A stretch of DNA of 64,000 bases, taken from contig CM074132.1 of NCBI GenBank assembly GCA_037178625.1, positions 372,001 through 436,000 on the forward strand, in the 5' to 3' direction. The DNA is from Skeletonema tropicum (Eukaryota; Bacillariophyta; Thalassiosirophyceae; Thalassiosirales; Thalassiosiraceae). Below the pieces are notes generated by a model. That model ran no database searches and was not told where the DNA came from. It was given only the letters and a program-made list of their open reading frames with translations. Below are positions 1 to 11,900 of this stretch, piece by piece; position 1 is the stretch's first letter; every line of letters begins with the position of its first letter. The translations under genes were made by a program, and so were the position numbers.

Positions 1-242
1 TTTCAGGGAATCTTTTACCATAGGACACTCCCCTCAATGGTCTCCTAAACGATTCTATGGTCCGAACCGAGTACTTATGAAGACCTCTCCTACAATATGT
101 CCTTGCCAATGCCGACTCCCCCTGCCCCTGGCCCTGGCTTGGTTTCAGTTTCACTCGAATCGGATAAAAGTAAGAACTTGTCCAGAACGATCTGACAGAA
201 AATTCAGGACATCTTTAGGTACAAACTCGTATCTTAAGGTAC

Positions 243-420
243 AGACTAGTTAAAAGAGCCAGGGCAATTTAAAAATATCTAGCGCCAAGCGTGCTGACGA
301 AATTTGCCCTGGCTCTTTTTATTTTCATTTGCGCCGGTCTTAGTTTTAGACTGGTTAAATATTTTGTTTTGCAGTTGCAGGCTTGGCGCTATTTAGATAT
401 TTTTAAATTACCCCTAGGAT
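243..420. repeat. Nested inverted repeat (foldback)
   Basis: Two inverted pairs lie inside each other. A short arm at about 251-275 (AAAGAGCCAGGGCAA core) pairs with 300-320. A second arm at about 258-295 (AATATCTAGCGCCAAGC) pairs imperfectly with 382-414. There is no coding potential. It looks like a small foldback or MITE-like element; no target-site duplication could be fixed. Confidence 0.5.
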
Positions 421-494
421 AGGATGCTATCGGCAAGAAGATGAACATGCTACCATTGGTGCGCAATGAAAAGAAACTGCCACTACTACTTTTG

Positions 495-846
495 TCAACT
501 GCCGATAGAGGAATCGTCATCGTGGCAATGGATAGCATGGTGGATAGAAGGATCAATTTGATTTGTGGGTGAGAATGGTGGATAGGTGGAGAAGAAGTGT
601 GCGGATTTTATGAACTGTTTGCCAAAGTTGACGACGTGAGTGGTTGTTGGAGGTGGCAGCGCCTCCTCTCGTTTTCGTTTCATGGAGTCGTTGTGCACGC
701 AGCCATCCACCCTGAGCCTGAACAAGCAAGCGAATGGTAGCGGAGACGAATATCGTGAGCTGACGAATGCGCTTCTTGAGAGAAGAATGCACCTCTTGCG
801 GTGATACAATGATCACCAACTTGAAAGCTTTATTCGACAGAGCCAA
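495..846 (-). other. Possible 3' gene remnant, unrecognised
   Basis: A frame on the minus strand is open through most of this stretch and ends near 553. It is abruptly bounded on its 5' side by the terminal inverted repeat of the next element at 871. The translation has no recognisable domain. It may be the tail of a gene cut by that insertion, or chance. No start codon context supports an independent gene. Confidence 0.15.
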
Positions 847-870
847 TTCGTTTGATTCATCGATAGATAG

Positions 871-2360
871 CTAGCTAGTCGGCGCGCCATTCGACGCACT
901 GGCGCCATTCGACGCACGACGCAACTTCCCTCTTTTCGACAAAAAAAGAGCCCACCATGACGGCCTCCCATCCTACTACCCTTATTACACAACTAAATGT
1001 CGACATTCCGAAGTAGTAATGTACTTACTAGACCATTTTTTGACGCTGAATTCAACGGTTTTATCGGTGGCTCGCCATATTCATCACAAAGAGAAGTTTG
1101 ACCGCCACAATAGCGGTGGTGATTTTCATCCCCACCGCCGCAGAGCACCTGTTGCCAGTAGCATAAAGGCGTCGTTTCTGTCATTGAAACAGCAAGTAAG
1201 GTTGTATGGGCGACCAATATTATATATATGGACGGAATATGCGCTAATTAACCGGATGTGGGTCTCATGCAACGCCTATCCAACCTACCAAATCTATGAA
1301 GTCGATTTAGAAAGATTTCCACAATTTATCTCCATCAATAGTGGGTATATATCTGACACAAAACATGTTGAAACCACACCATGGATCATAGCTTGTCTTG
1401 TCTACTATATGATAATCAAGATTGTTGAGGTGGACTGCTCCATCTTACCACAGTGACTACTGCAACCCTCGGTTCCCTCGACAACTACTCATTGTGGGTT
1501 ATGAGAAGCCCACCCGAAGACGCCTACACGAGTGTTGTGACATGATAATGACGTCTCCTCCATGTGCAATTGGGAACCTTTCGCCTCATCAAATCAACAT
1601 CCATCTATTGTGCGCCTTTTGCTGTGGTTGGAGACAATTTTACAACTGTTATCAGTGCCTTTCCTACAAAGTCTCGTGGAATGAGAGGCCGAATGATCGA
1701 CATAAAACTCTATGATGGCGTAGATGTTGCGTGTAATTAATACATCTGAGTAAGCTAAACAATTATCATAGCTTACAGATGGAGTTATTAATGATCTACT
1801 ACTATTCTGTTGTCTAAATTACATAATCATGAGCATCTTTTGACATGCCCGGTATGTTCAGATTTTCATGTGTGTGTGCGTCACCTGCAATTATCATCAA
1901 ATCCACTTTGAATTAGACGCTACAGCTTACATAATCGGAATCAGCGTGAAAAATTGGGTTAGGGAGTGTCTTCTGGAGGGTGTATGGGATCGATAATGCT
2001 ATGGTTTGCCTTCGGATTCGTCATGTCAGATGCACTTTTTCAAGATTTTTTTACTGTTCTTGCGTGAGTACCTCAAATATCGAGGCAATTGAACGGAGCA
2101 CCACCACCACACACCGAATATGCATTCCAAACAGTATAAATAGAAAGTTATCATTCTTTCAACTTAAAGCATCGGCATATTATTGGCCAATATTGGCGTA
2201 GTAATGCCAGATTTTCTGCGACGCAACAAGATTTGGCTGGGTGTTGGGGAGAAAAATACCTATAAAAATCCATAATAACCCTTGTTGTGTTCGATATTGG
2301 ATTTTCTACCCGATCGTCGACGCATCGACGCATGCGTCGAAAGGCGCGCCGACTAGCTAG
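871..2360. mobile_element. DNA transposon-like element with 28-bp terminal inverted repeats
   Basis: The 28 bases at 871-898 (start CTAGCTAGTCGGCGCGCC) match the reverse complement of 2333-2360 at 27 of 28 positions, so about 1.5 kb is bracketed by inverted repeats. The interior has only broken frames. One at about 1921-2100 resembles a frame at about 31200-31340 (shared peptide core AYIIGI...KNW and PWFAF/LWFAF). This suggests decayed transposase of one family in both places. The family was not identified. A target duplication was not evident. Confidence 0.5.
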
Positions 2361-2391
2361 AGCGCGCGAAGAATTTCAGGGCCGAAGTGAA

Positions 2392-4720
2392 AGTGTGTGG
2401 GGCTTTAGGTTATTTCTGTGCTACGGTAAACTACGTATCACTGGTAAGTATTGCAAACAAGAAAAGAATCGTGGATACGCCTTCGCTTTTGGAGGGGCTG
2501 AGACGACTCTTGAGTCGACTGAGAGCTACTTCTTTGTGAAGTAGATCTGCCACCTGTACTGTATAATAAATATGAAATTTGGTCATCATTAAGTGACGAC
2601 GCTGTTATCGGGCCATTGTTGCTCTCATAAAGTGCTTGAATGGCAGCTAGTCCTGCTGAGCCATTTGCCTTACAAACCGTTCTCCCGAATATTTGTGTGT
2701 AGTAGGTGCTTGGATCTGGGCTTTTGTAGGATCCCCCATAATGGTAGTTTCGTTGTTTCGATTTCCAAATTGAATCAGCTCGTTCTAAGATGTTTGATGG
2801 GGTTCTAGTGAATGCTTGGTGAGCCATGTTGGATGCGTTTGGAAAGTTGGACTTGTCGATCACTCTGTAGTCGCTGGGTGGAGGTGTGCCGTATAGGAAG
2901 TAATTAATTGTAGGTCCGAAGAGGCCTAGTGGGCTGATTGCAAAAGGAAGTAGTTGCATGTTATCTGAGTAAAGTTCTCCGATGATTTGTTCTCCGGTGA
3001 GTGTTATTTGTGTTGAGCTGTCGGTGCGAGATGCATTTGAACCTCTGCCACTTTGAAACTTGCTCTTCTCTGCCGAAAGGAGTGACGCGACGATATTGTT
3101 TGATTTAGCGATACTTCCACCTCGGGATGGAGAAGGGCAAGTGTCAGAGTTGCATGTGATCATGTCAAATCCGATTTTTGATAGTTTACATCTGAAATGG
3201 CCTTCGTTTGAGACTATTGGGAGGTTGAAATGGATGTCGAATGGTTTTATGTTGGACTTCTTGATGCTGCGGACTAGGCCTGTAGTTTCTTTTCTGATTT
3301 TTGAATCTGTAAGTTGGATGAAAGGAATGAGTGTTTCCATCTCCTTGTGCCACATATCTTGCCATTTGTTGTGCATCTTTGTTTTGATTTGTTTGCTGAG
3401 GTGGCTGCATTGATATAGATGGTCTCCTTTTGTATCGAAGTCTTGTTTGCAGCAGGGGCATTTGAGTTGTTCTGTTGTTTCCCAGATATTCATTTGTAAA
3501 CAGCGGAGGAGGTTGAATCTAAAGAGGCGGTTGTCTTGTCTATTTTCTTCTTCGCTTCTTGGAAGGTCTAGGAGTCCTTGACCCATCTTGCCGTCGATGA
3601 TTTCCGCGATGTTGTGTGTGCTGTCGCTTGTGAGGTAGGTGATCATTTTTCTACACAGGCGAGAGGATGCTTCTTTATTGATGATATCATGGCATTTTTG
3701 TAGTGGTGTGTTGTTGATGAAAGTTGATATTCCTTGAGCTGTATCGTCTCCGGTGCATGCCTTTGCTATTGCTGGTGCAAATTTGTTGAAGATTTGGAAG
3801 GTGGTGGATGGATTGTTCTCTCTATCTCCATATAGTGATGTGATTGAGTCAGGTAGCATGAATCTTGTGCGCTTTGGTTCAAGAAATGCTCCATTATAGA
3901 TTGTGTTGAGAGTTCCTTTGGTTGCTAGTATTGAAGCCGGGGAATGGCTTTATCTCTTGGAGTGTTGAGGCCGAGTCCTCCCATTTTTGTGCTCATGTTC
4001 ATTAGGAGTAGTGAGTGGGTAGGCACTGTGTCTTTGTTGGTAATGGATTTGATGATGTGTGCATTGATATTGTCGAATGCTCTAGCAGTGATACTATCCC
4101 ATGTGTCCCAAGCTTCTCCGATGCAAATGGAAGTATGAGCATGGGCATAGACATCGGCAGGGAAGAGATGATTAAGACGTTGAGATGTGCATTGTCTGTA
4201 GAGTTGGATGACGGTTTGGTCGTCGTCGAGACCTTCTAAGAGCTTGTTGGCATCAGTTTGTATCTTCTGGAGGTAGTCAGTGATGAAGGCTTGTTGGAAT
4301 GTTGGCGAACCGATTTGGGAGCCTAAGATGCGGAGACCGTTTGTTTCTTCATACATTACAGAATCTTTGGTGGAATAAAGTGAGATTGCTTCTTGGAGAT
4401 CTTGTGCGACAAAGTAGTTGGATTGAAAGTGAGCATGAAGAACAGAATGGCCGGAGGTGGTAGTCATAATTCTAGTTTTGTCTGTGTTCATTACAGCTCC
4501 AAGTGGGATCCCGAGATCTTTGAAGCGTTATAGAAAGAAATGTACATCTTTGATAGGTAGAAGGCAGCTGGTGTCGTCGACGTATGCCATTATGATGGGA
4601 GCTCCTCCTTTGCCGTTGTTGAGTGGTTGGTTGTTTTGAAGTCGCTTGGTGGCACGTTCCATTAGTTCAGTGTTGATTTGTTGGAGGATGTGAGTGAGGA
4701 CGATTCCAGCGAATCTATTC
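2392..4720 (-). pseudogene. 5'-truncated LINE-type reverse transcriptase
   Basis: Minus-strand frames join into the second half of a LINE reverse transcriptase. A frame at 4722-4528 carries the catalytic YVDD box (AYVDDTSC). A second (4491-3925) holds the post-palm and thumb region, and a third (3859-2438) holds a Cys-rich finger (CPCC...H...C) and the C-terminus. At least two frameshifts, near 4500 and near 3920, separate the blocks, so the copy is dead. The start is lost just upstream of YVDD, as expected for 5' truncation during target-primed reverse transcription. The 3' end, with the motif CCTAAAGCCCCACACAC read on the minus strand, is shared with the copy at 57430-58338. Clade not determined. 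Confidence 0.8.
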
Positions 4721-4724
4721 AATA

Positions 4725-5990
4725 ATTGTACAAAAACTACAAATTTGGATTCATACCAATTCCTCCGTATATTGCCGTTGCCAATTTAGCTTTGTGGGAA
4801 CTCTCTCCGTTATCTTACTTAAGGTATGTAGGTTCACATGTCCCAAAAAAGCCTCAGTGTTAGCCCTACTTAACTAGGATTAACCCGTAAAAGTGGGTCT
4901 GAGTCTCGCACGGCATCCGGTTGAGATCATTTACAGGTATCTAACCGTCACAATTGAAATTGCGACACTTGCATTTTCTTTCGGGAAAATTATATGATAT
5001 GTCTGATATGAGTATTTGCTTTGCGACACTTGGCTTGATTTGAATCGGGTTGTAAGTAGGTACTTAGTAGCAAACCCAAGTAAAACTCTGTCTCTTTTAC
5101 ATCATGATGTTATGTTGTAATCGCGTGCTTGCCGTTCGCCGATGATATAATAGAATTGCAGCTTGTTGTGTGTCCATCGTCTATCCGATCCGATGTCTAA
5201 TGAAAGTAATATAAATAGCACACCACTCTCAGAGTGGATTTGCTCCTTCAAAACGAAAGCATTCGGTAAACAGCAGCATCAGCCTTCAGGTGGCACACTA
5301 CAGGTCTCGGTTATCTCTGCTCAGCGATGGTTGGTTGATGGAATGTTTGTTTGGATGATGGAGGGGTGGAACAAGTTGATTGTGTAGGTGGTATCTATGA
5401 TTATGTACTTTAAGGTATGTATGAGCTGAGACTTCGAGATAACCTCTAAGATCTCATTCCTATTATTGGCAGTTCAGGTTCAGTTATTAGGACGGAGTCC
5501 CATTATTACCAACCACAAGGTCCGGGTACTAGATTTCTTGCACACAAGAATGAGAATCCAACTTTCAAAAATGCAAACGGTCACCCCAAATTCATCAAAA
5601 CTCAAATAAAACAGCAACCTCCTCGTATCATAACACTTAGGAAATTAGGTAAATGTTGCATTATCGCTACCTAGACATCATTGAACCAACAAAAAACAGC
5701 AACCACCTCGCTCGCTCAACCCATCGACAACACTGCTTGAGTTACCTATTGACCATGATAAGACGCTGCGGACCGCCGGCCGCCTCCACCTGCCCTCTCA
5801 TCATCCGCAATGTATAACGTCACCACTGTACGGACATGATAAATTATGGATTATGTCAAAGAACGGAGCATGATGGGAATTATTTTCTGCTGTGGACAGA
5901 ACGGACAATACCAAAAATAATTGGTGAGAACAACTCTTTTCATGCCACCGACTCGTATTAACTTCAACCATGCTCTAACATTTCCACTTG
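4725..5990. other. Intergenic stretch without recognised genes
   Basis: Only short shadow frames are present. The base composition is AT-rich and unremarkable. No repeat, tRNA or domain was recognised. Confidence 0.5.
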
Positions 5991-5991
5991 C

Positions 5992-6240
5992 ATGTCTCTT
6001 TTGACGAAGGATAAAGTAATTCTCTCTATTCCATCTATCATGGCTTGTGTTGAATGCCGAAGGGCCAAGGCAAGGACGAAGACGGACCTATTAAAGCATG
6101 AGTCGCTTCCACCACAACGAATTCAACGTTCGTCCCCTTTGGGACACATAGAATCACCCGGTGATACAAGTGATGTTGATGTGCAACAAGGGTTCGGTAT
6201 TTTGTCAGGGAAGAAGAGGGCTCTGGTCAATCAGAAATGA
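5992..6240 (+). CDS. Small hypothetical ORF (82 aa)
   Basis: An 82-codon frame with a C-x-x-C motif near residue 18 (ACVECRRAK). That motif is reminiscent of the first half of a fungal-type Zn2Cys6 cluster, but the remaining cysteines are missing. No signal peptide or membrane segment is seen. It sits among transposon debris. It may be a fragment or a chance frame. Confidence 0.2.
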   Translation: MSLLTKDKVILSIPSIMACVECRRAKARTKTDLLKHESLPPQRIQRSSPLGHIESPGDTSDVDVQQGFGILSGKKRALVNQK

Positions 6241-6440
6241 CAACTCACTCGAGTATCAAGTGATCACTTCAAGGATGGCATTAGAAAAGAAAGGAATATC
6301 TAGGTAGCTTATCTGCACCTGTGTCAACAAGCTTCCTCAAGGCTGCTCGGGCTGCTTTTCTGTTTACTCTCTGTGCTATTTTCTTGACCTGCTCCAACGG
6401 TGTTCCATGGAGAAGAACTGACTTGAGACGAAAGGGGTGG

Positions 6441-6785
6441 CCATTGTTGAGAAGAAAGATGAGTCATCAGTAGTGGGTGTTAAAGTTTTGGCGTCTCAAC
6501 CGATGCGTCGAATAAAACCAACTGCGCGTGACTCTTCATACCGACCTGCAATGGACACTCTTGACGTTCTCGATGAATTCCGAATTACTGCACGCGAAGA
6601 ATTTGGGCGGAAAAAGGTAAGAAGTCATTTTTGAAATACACATTCCTCCGACTACAGACGTTGTCAATTATCGAGAGGAAAGATGAGTCATCAGTAGTGG
6701 GTGTTAAAGTTTCGGCGTCCCAACCGATGCGTCGGATAAAACCTACTGCGGATGACTCGTCCCACCGACCTGCAATAGACACTAT
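6441..6785. repeat. Two direct copies of a ~120-bp imperfect palindrome
   Basis: About 120 bp starting near 6441 is repeated near 6661. Each copy begins with GATGAGTCATCAGTAGTGGG and ends with a similar sequence in reverse complement, so either strand encodes peptides of the form DESSxVG. The block just after it (6785-6870) resembles the 3' end of the transposase gene at 7100-7205. These look like terminal parts of related Mutator-like elements. Confidence 0.5.
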
Positions 6786-7038
6786 TTCTGTAACAGCTCT
6801 CCAAGACCTCTTCTTTCCAGAAGTAGTAGTGTCCGACGTCGGCGAAGTTTTGAGGTGCAGCCTTCTTTGTTGTCGAACTTAGTCATGCAGCTCCAAAGGT
6901 CGCAGCCACTTACAATAAAATAGGTGATGGTTGCTTGCTGTACCAAGTATTGACGCACGCTAGTGGACCGAAGTCATATCATGTGCATCCCATTTCGCCG
7001 ACGCACCAAAAGTGGACAGCAACACCGTAATTACAACA

Positions 7039-8265
7039 CTAACTTGAAAATTTACTATTCTTAGCAACTTTTACCCTTGGCGGCCCATTGTACTCTCTAG
7101 AAGTAACAGCTTTCCAAGACCTCTTCTTTCCAGCCGTAGTAGTATCCGTCGTAGTGGGTTCCGTCGTCGGCGAAGTTGAAGAGTCTTGAGATGCGGCTTC
7201 CTTTGCAGCTATTTTCTTGTGCATGTCAGCAATGCACGACTTCATCATGCGCTCAAACTCTGGTGCCATTTCAGGGCATTGTTTGAGGAGATCACATGCC
7301 TCATTAAAGACTGGCTTCAATGCGACCTGTACATCTCTAGTAGAATCGACTTCTTGCAAAGAAAGGGTATCTTGTTGGTTCAATTCATCCATGATGGCTT
7401 CAAAGTTACCATCGCTTGAGGCACGAAGCACATCAATTTCACCAAGAATGTAATCATCATCAACAGAGGCTTCCAATTCTTGAGACCCAGATGGGAGATG
7501 AGTTTTTGACAACAACATATCAAATCTGTCAGACCTGTAATGTTGCAAGAGAGAGGGCAGTGCAGCTTTCGGATAGTTCTTGATCCGTTCAACAGCAGGC
7601 AAGGGTTCAACGGGAGGCTTGATCGGCATTGACGAAGGAATGACATGGCAAAACTGCGGCCCCTTAGCATCATTCTTGGCAAGATGATGAAAAAGTTTCG
7701 GCATCTCTTTTTCTTCAGGACATTCTGGACACCTATATCCCCAATACATGTAATTTGTCCACCATCTTACACTGACACTATGATGTCCAAATCCTTCGAA
7801 CTTAGTACCATTTGCGTCGCAAACTGCATTTGCCGATGCATTCATATGTGGGCAGGGAAATCCAGCTCGCTGAAAGTGATAACAATCACAGCTACTGCAG
7901 GTTTCATTCAAATCAACAGTATATGCTCTGCTGAAACGTGGACAATATGCACCTCCAATGTCATCCTCTTCTTCGCTACCCTTGCCATTTGTGTCGTCTG
8001 ATGAAATTGTGGCATCATCATCCCTCGGCGGACGACCAATCATCAATATAGCGAGAGACAAAGGAATGGTCACAATTTTCCCCCACATACACAACCTGAA
8101 ACCGACTTCTGCCAACACGGCGAACTTTGTAAAGTTGCGCTCTCTTATGTGATTGGACCATCAACCCCTCCGCGTAAGTCAGTAAATGCGGGCCAGTCGG
8201 AAGATTTGACCATGAAGACTTATCTCTATTCCGGAAGTCTCTGCCCACTATTTGATATGTATTGG
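7039..8265 (-). pseudogene. Mutator-like (MULE) transposase C-terminal remnant with SWIM finger
   Basis: The minus-strand frame contains a SWIM zinc finger (C-D-C-x7-C-P-H within SSCDCYHFQRAGFPCPH), which usually follows the DDE core of Mutator-like transposases. It is followed by a Cys-pair segment (YRCPECP) and a low-complexity basic tail. Upstream sequence in a second frame (8293-8018) continues the homology, so a frameshift lies near 8030-8110. The catalytic DDE core is absent. The remnant is cut at its 5' side by the foldback beginning at 8267. SWIM domains also occur in host proteins, but the context favours a transposon relic. Confidence 0.6.
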
Positions 8266-8266
8266 G

Positions 8267-8739
8267 ACGGCAATGAATAATCGTAAATAACACCGGCCCG
8301 GCCGTCCATCACCAATCACCAAACCGCAACACACCGTAACCCGTAACCATGATGCCGCTGCCGAAATAGACCAACTTAATCGCCGACCTATGGGCCAATC
8401 GATGGCCAATCATTAGTATGGACTATTAAGTAAGTGCCGAAGCCCTCGCCGCAGTCAAATCCCCAAAGAGAAGGCAGAATGGTGACGATGATTTATGACG
8501 GCGATGGTCGGCGCTCGCCGGCCAACGAACAGTGCTTTTCGAACATCCCAATGGCCGTTTTTTCTGCATCCAAGCACGATAACACGTTTATAATAGTCCA
8601 TACTAACGATCAGCCATCGATTGGCCCATAGGTCGGCGATTAAGTTGGTCTATTTCGGCAGCGGCATCATGGTTACGGTGTGTTGCGGTTTGGTGATGGA
8701 CGGCCGGGCCGGTGATATTTACGATTATTCATTGCCGTC
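8267..8739. repeat. Large foldback with ~155-bp inverted arms
   Basis: Arms at about 8267-8425 and 8591-8739 are near-perfect reverse complements (outer end GACGGCAATGAATAATCG). They surround about 165 bp of unique sequence. No transposase is present. It abuts the truncated 5' side of the MULE remnant and lies upstream of the AAA-ATPase gene. Confidence 0.75.
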
Positions 8740-8932
8740 GTCAAGGTGCTTGAGATCTTATCAGAGCTTCTACGAAGACATTCCTCTCTACATACCTTAA
8801 AGTACCATAATCGTACATACTAGTACCACACATCACATTCAAACGCACTCATTTGACATCCATCCACACTACCATCACTTCTTTAGACCCAATCAACCTT
8901 CTGAATGCTATCGTAGATGCGAGACCTGTAGT

Positions 8933-11900
8933 GTGTCAGGTGGGGACCTTGCCGCGATTACAACGTTGCCAGATGATTACTTACTTTCAGCTCTGCAAAT
9001 TGCCGCCTCACTTGCTGATCAGATTTGCAAAGCCGAAGAAGGTAGTGATTGTCAATCACTAATGCCTTCGCCGGGCGCGGAAGATTGGATAAATAGCATT
9101 GTAGTCATTACAGCTGAGGACAGAGCACGATCACCGTCATCGGATGCACATGGTCACGTCAGCAATAACATTCGAGCAGAAATATTGCCGTCTTTATTGT
9201 TCAATGCGACTGATGGTAATGATTCGGGACAAGAAAGAAATAGCGGAATGATATATTCACTCGGGGTTGCCTTTTATGAAGTATTCTCAATGGGGGAACA
9301 GCCTGCTGAGGTTAAACCAAAACAAATAGTAGGAGACAGAACTGACTCTCTCGGGCCTCAGATTCAAACTGGGACGACGAATGAATTGTTAGAGAGCTTG
9401 GATTTGGATCCACTCCCCTTTGATCAAGGTGTCAGGGACAATTGATCTAGAAGCCCTTAGCGGAGTTGATATCAACGGCAGTGATCTTCTCGCAATAGAC
9501 GATCTACATAGCAATGATCCTCTCGCAATAGATGATCTTCATGGCGATGATCCACTCGCAATGGATGACCTTCAAGACGAATACAATGATCTTTGGGGAA
9601 ACGATGACATTTTCGGGTCACTGCCACTGCACCTGCACGGTCAAAATCCAAGAAAGAAAGAATCGGCAAGTAATAAGAGCATTATGTATGCGATGTCGGT
9701 GGAGACACTGAAAGATAAAGGAGTTCCGATATCTGTGTGTGATGTGATTTCTAATATGTTGGATGTAGCAGATGACAGACATGAGGGAGAGGATGCGTAT
9801 CGATCCATGTCAGATGTGAGAGATGACTTGCAGCTCTTGCTTGATAAACCTTCGATCTATCTCTACGATCAGGATATGGGGAGTTTATCAACGACTGGAT
9901 TGAAATTTGATGGCACTCTCTACGGTAGAAAAGCCGAGCTGTCCACTATTATCGATGCCTACCGGCGGTCAGCGGTTGGTGAAAGCGAGTCGGTAGTAAT
10001 ATCCGGCAAATCAGGAACGGGCAAGTCATTTTTGGCGGTTGAAGTCGGGAAGTATGTGATTTCAAACAGAGGAATTTTCTTAACTGGAAAGTTTGATCAA
10101 CTACAACAGGGCAAACCATTCAGTGCATTGGCGTCGGCTTTCAATCACTTCTGCGATTATCTGGTACGCGATCGTACCGTTGCCCTTGCTTCAATGAAGC
10201 AGAAATTGGTCCATCAGGTGCGTCGCATACTTGGAAGGGATGCATATTACTTGACCAAGCTTATACCCACGTTGGCAATCCTTCTAGGTCTGGAAGGAAT
10301 TGGCTGTAATCATGATGAAGACAACGTCAATGCCCAGAAGCGACTTCAAGTGGTGCTATGTCATTTCGTGCAAGTGATATCCAATTCATTTGCCGCCCCT
10401 GTAACTTTATTCCTTGATGACTTGCAGTGGGCAGATTCAGCATCTATCGCAGCTGTGAACCAGCTCTTACTTGGTGGCGGCCTCAACTCGCAGCATGTAC
10501 ATTTTTTGTTCTTCGGATGTTACCGGGAAGGAGACGTTGACGGCGGAGTAAACGATGACGTTATCCCATCAACAAAAGTCAAACTTGATTCAATAGACGA
10601 AGAGACGTTGGGAACGATGGTCTCAGAAACGTTGTGCCTATTGCCGCGTCTTACGCGGACTTTGTCGAGTACAATATACCACAAGACGAAGGGGAATCCA
10701 CTTTTCGTCACTCGATTGATGATTTCGCTGAGCAAGGATGGTCTACTACGTCCAAGCTTGCGACGGCGACGATGGGAGTGGGACGAAGAGAAGATCATAA
10801 GCCAGAAGCTTTCCGATGATGTGGCCGAGTTCCTATCGCATACGATTTTAGCGTTGCCCACTCATGTGAAATCAACGCTGAGCACTTTGTCTTGTTTTGG
10901 ATCATCGGTAAACAGTGCCTTCGTCGAGACACTTGAGAGGGTTCTCGACAAGAACTTACGTGGCAGCATAGAGACAGCTGTCGCTGAAGGATTACTGGAC
11001 AAGATAGACGATCAATATCGTTTCAGTCACGATCGCATCCAAGAGGCTGCTTACAACATGATGAATTGCATAGATCGGTGCCGCTTCCATTTCAGCTATG
11101 GTATGGCTTTGGCTCCTAAGCACGATGAAGAGGACGGCTTTCTTTTCACTGCTGTAAGTCAACTCAATTTAGCGGGTCCTGAAGCCGTTGAAGATGAGAG
11201 GCAATACGCCAGTGTTGCATATCTCAATCTCAGGGCCGGGAAGAAGGCAATGGAGATGTCTGATTTTGAAGCAGCTTACTCGTACTTTGATAATGGGATA
11301 ACGTTTCTGCGGAAAGAGCACTGGGAGGATCACTACACGTTGAGTTTAGAGTTGTTTAACTTGGCTGCAAACTGTGCCCTCGCTAATGGCGATACCACCA
11401 GCTTGAAACTTCTATCTCAACAAGTTATGAAAAAGGCCCAGTCATTTGAGGACACACTCAATGTTACATATTTCATTACTTGTTCTCTGACATACTCATC
11501 AAGGTTACCAGTATCAGTTGAAAAGGGTCTTGATATTTTGTTGAAGCTGGGTATTGATTTGCGAGGGTGTGGATCTAGTATAGAAGCTTGCGTGAAAGGA
11601 ACAAAGGATCTGCTCTCAGCTTACACTTATGATGACTTATTGAATACCAGAAGAATGACTGACTCAACAATGACGATGGCGATGAAATTCCTAAGCAAAT
11701 TGATGATAGGAATGGCTCAAACTAAGCCTGAATCAGCGCCGCATGTGGCGAAACAAATTATTGAACTGTCTGTTGATCACGGCATGAATCCTGTGTCTGC
11801 ATTAGGCTTTGCGCACTTTGGCTCGTATGCAGCAAAGCTTGGAGATATCAGTGGAGGATACAACTACGTGAAACTGGCTTGTTCCTTGCTAGAGAAATTA

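Noticed and set aside
6441..6882. Overlapping sense and antisense ORFs with DESSxVG peptides as a gene pair
   Set aside because: The two-strand similarity follows from the palindromic repeat; no start or domain supports a gene.
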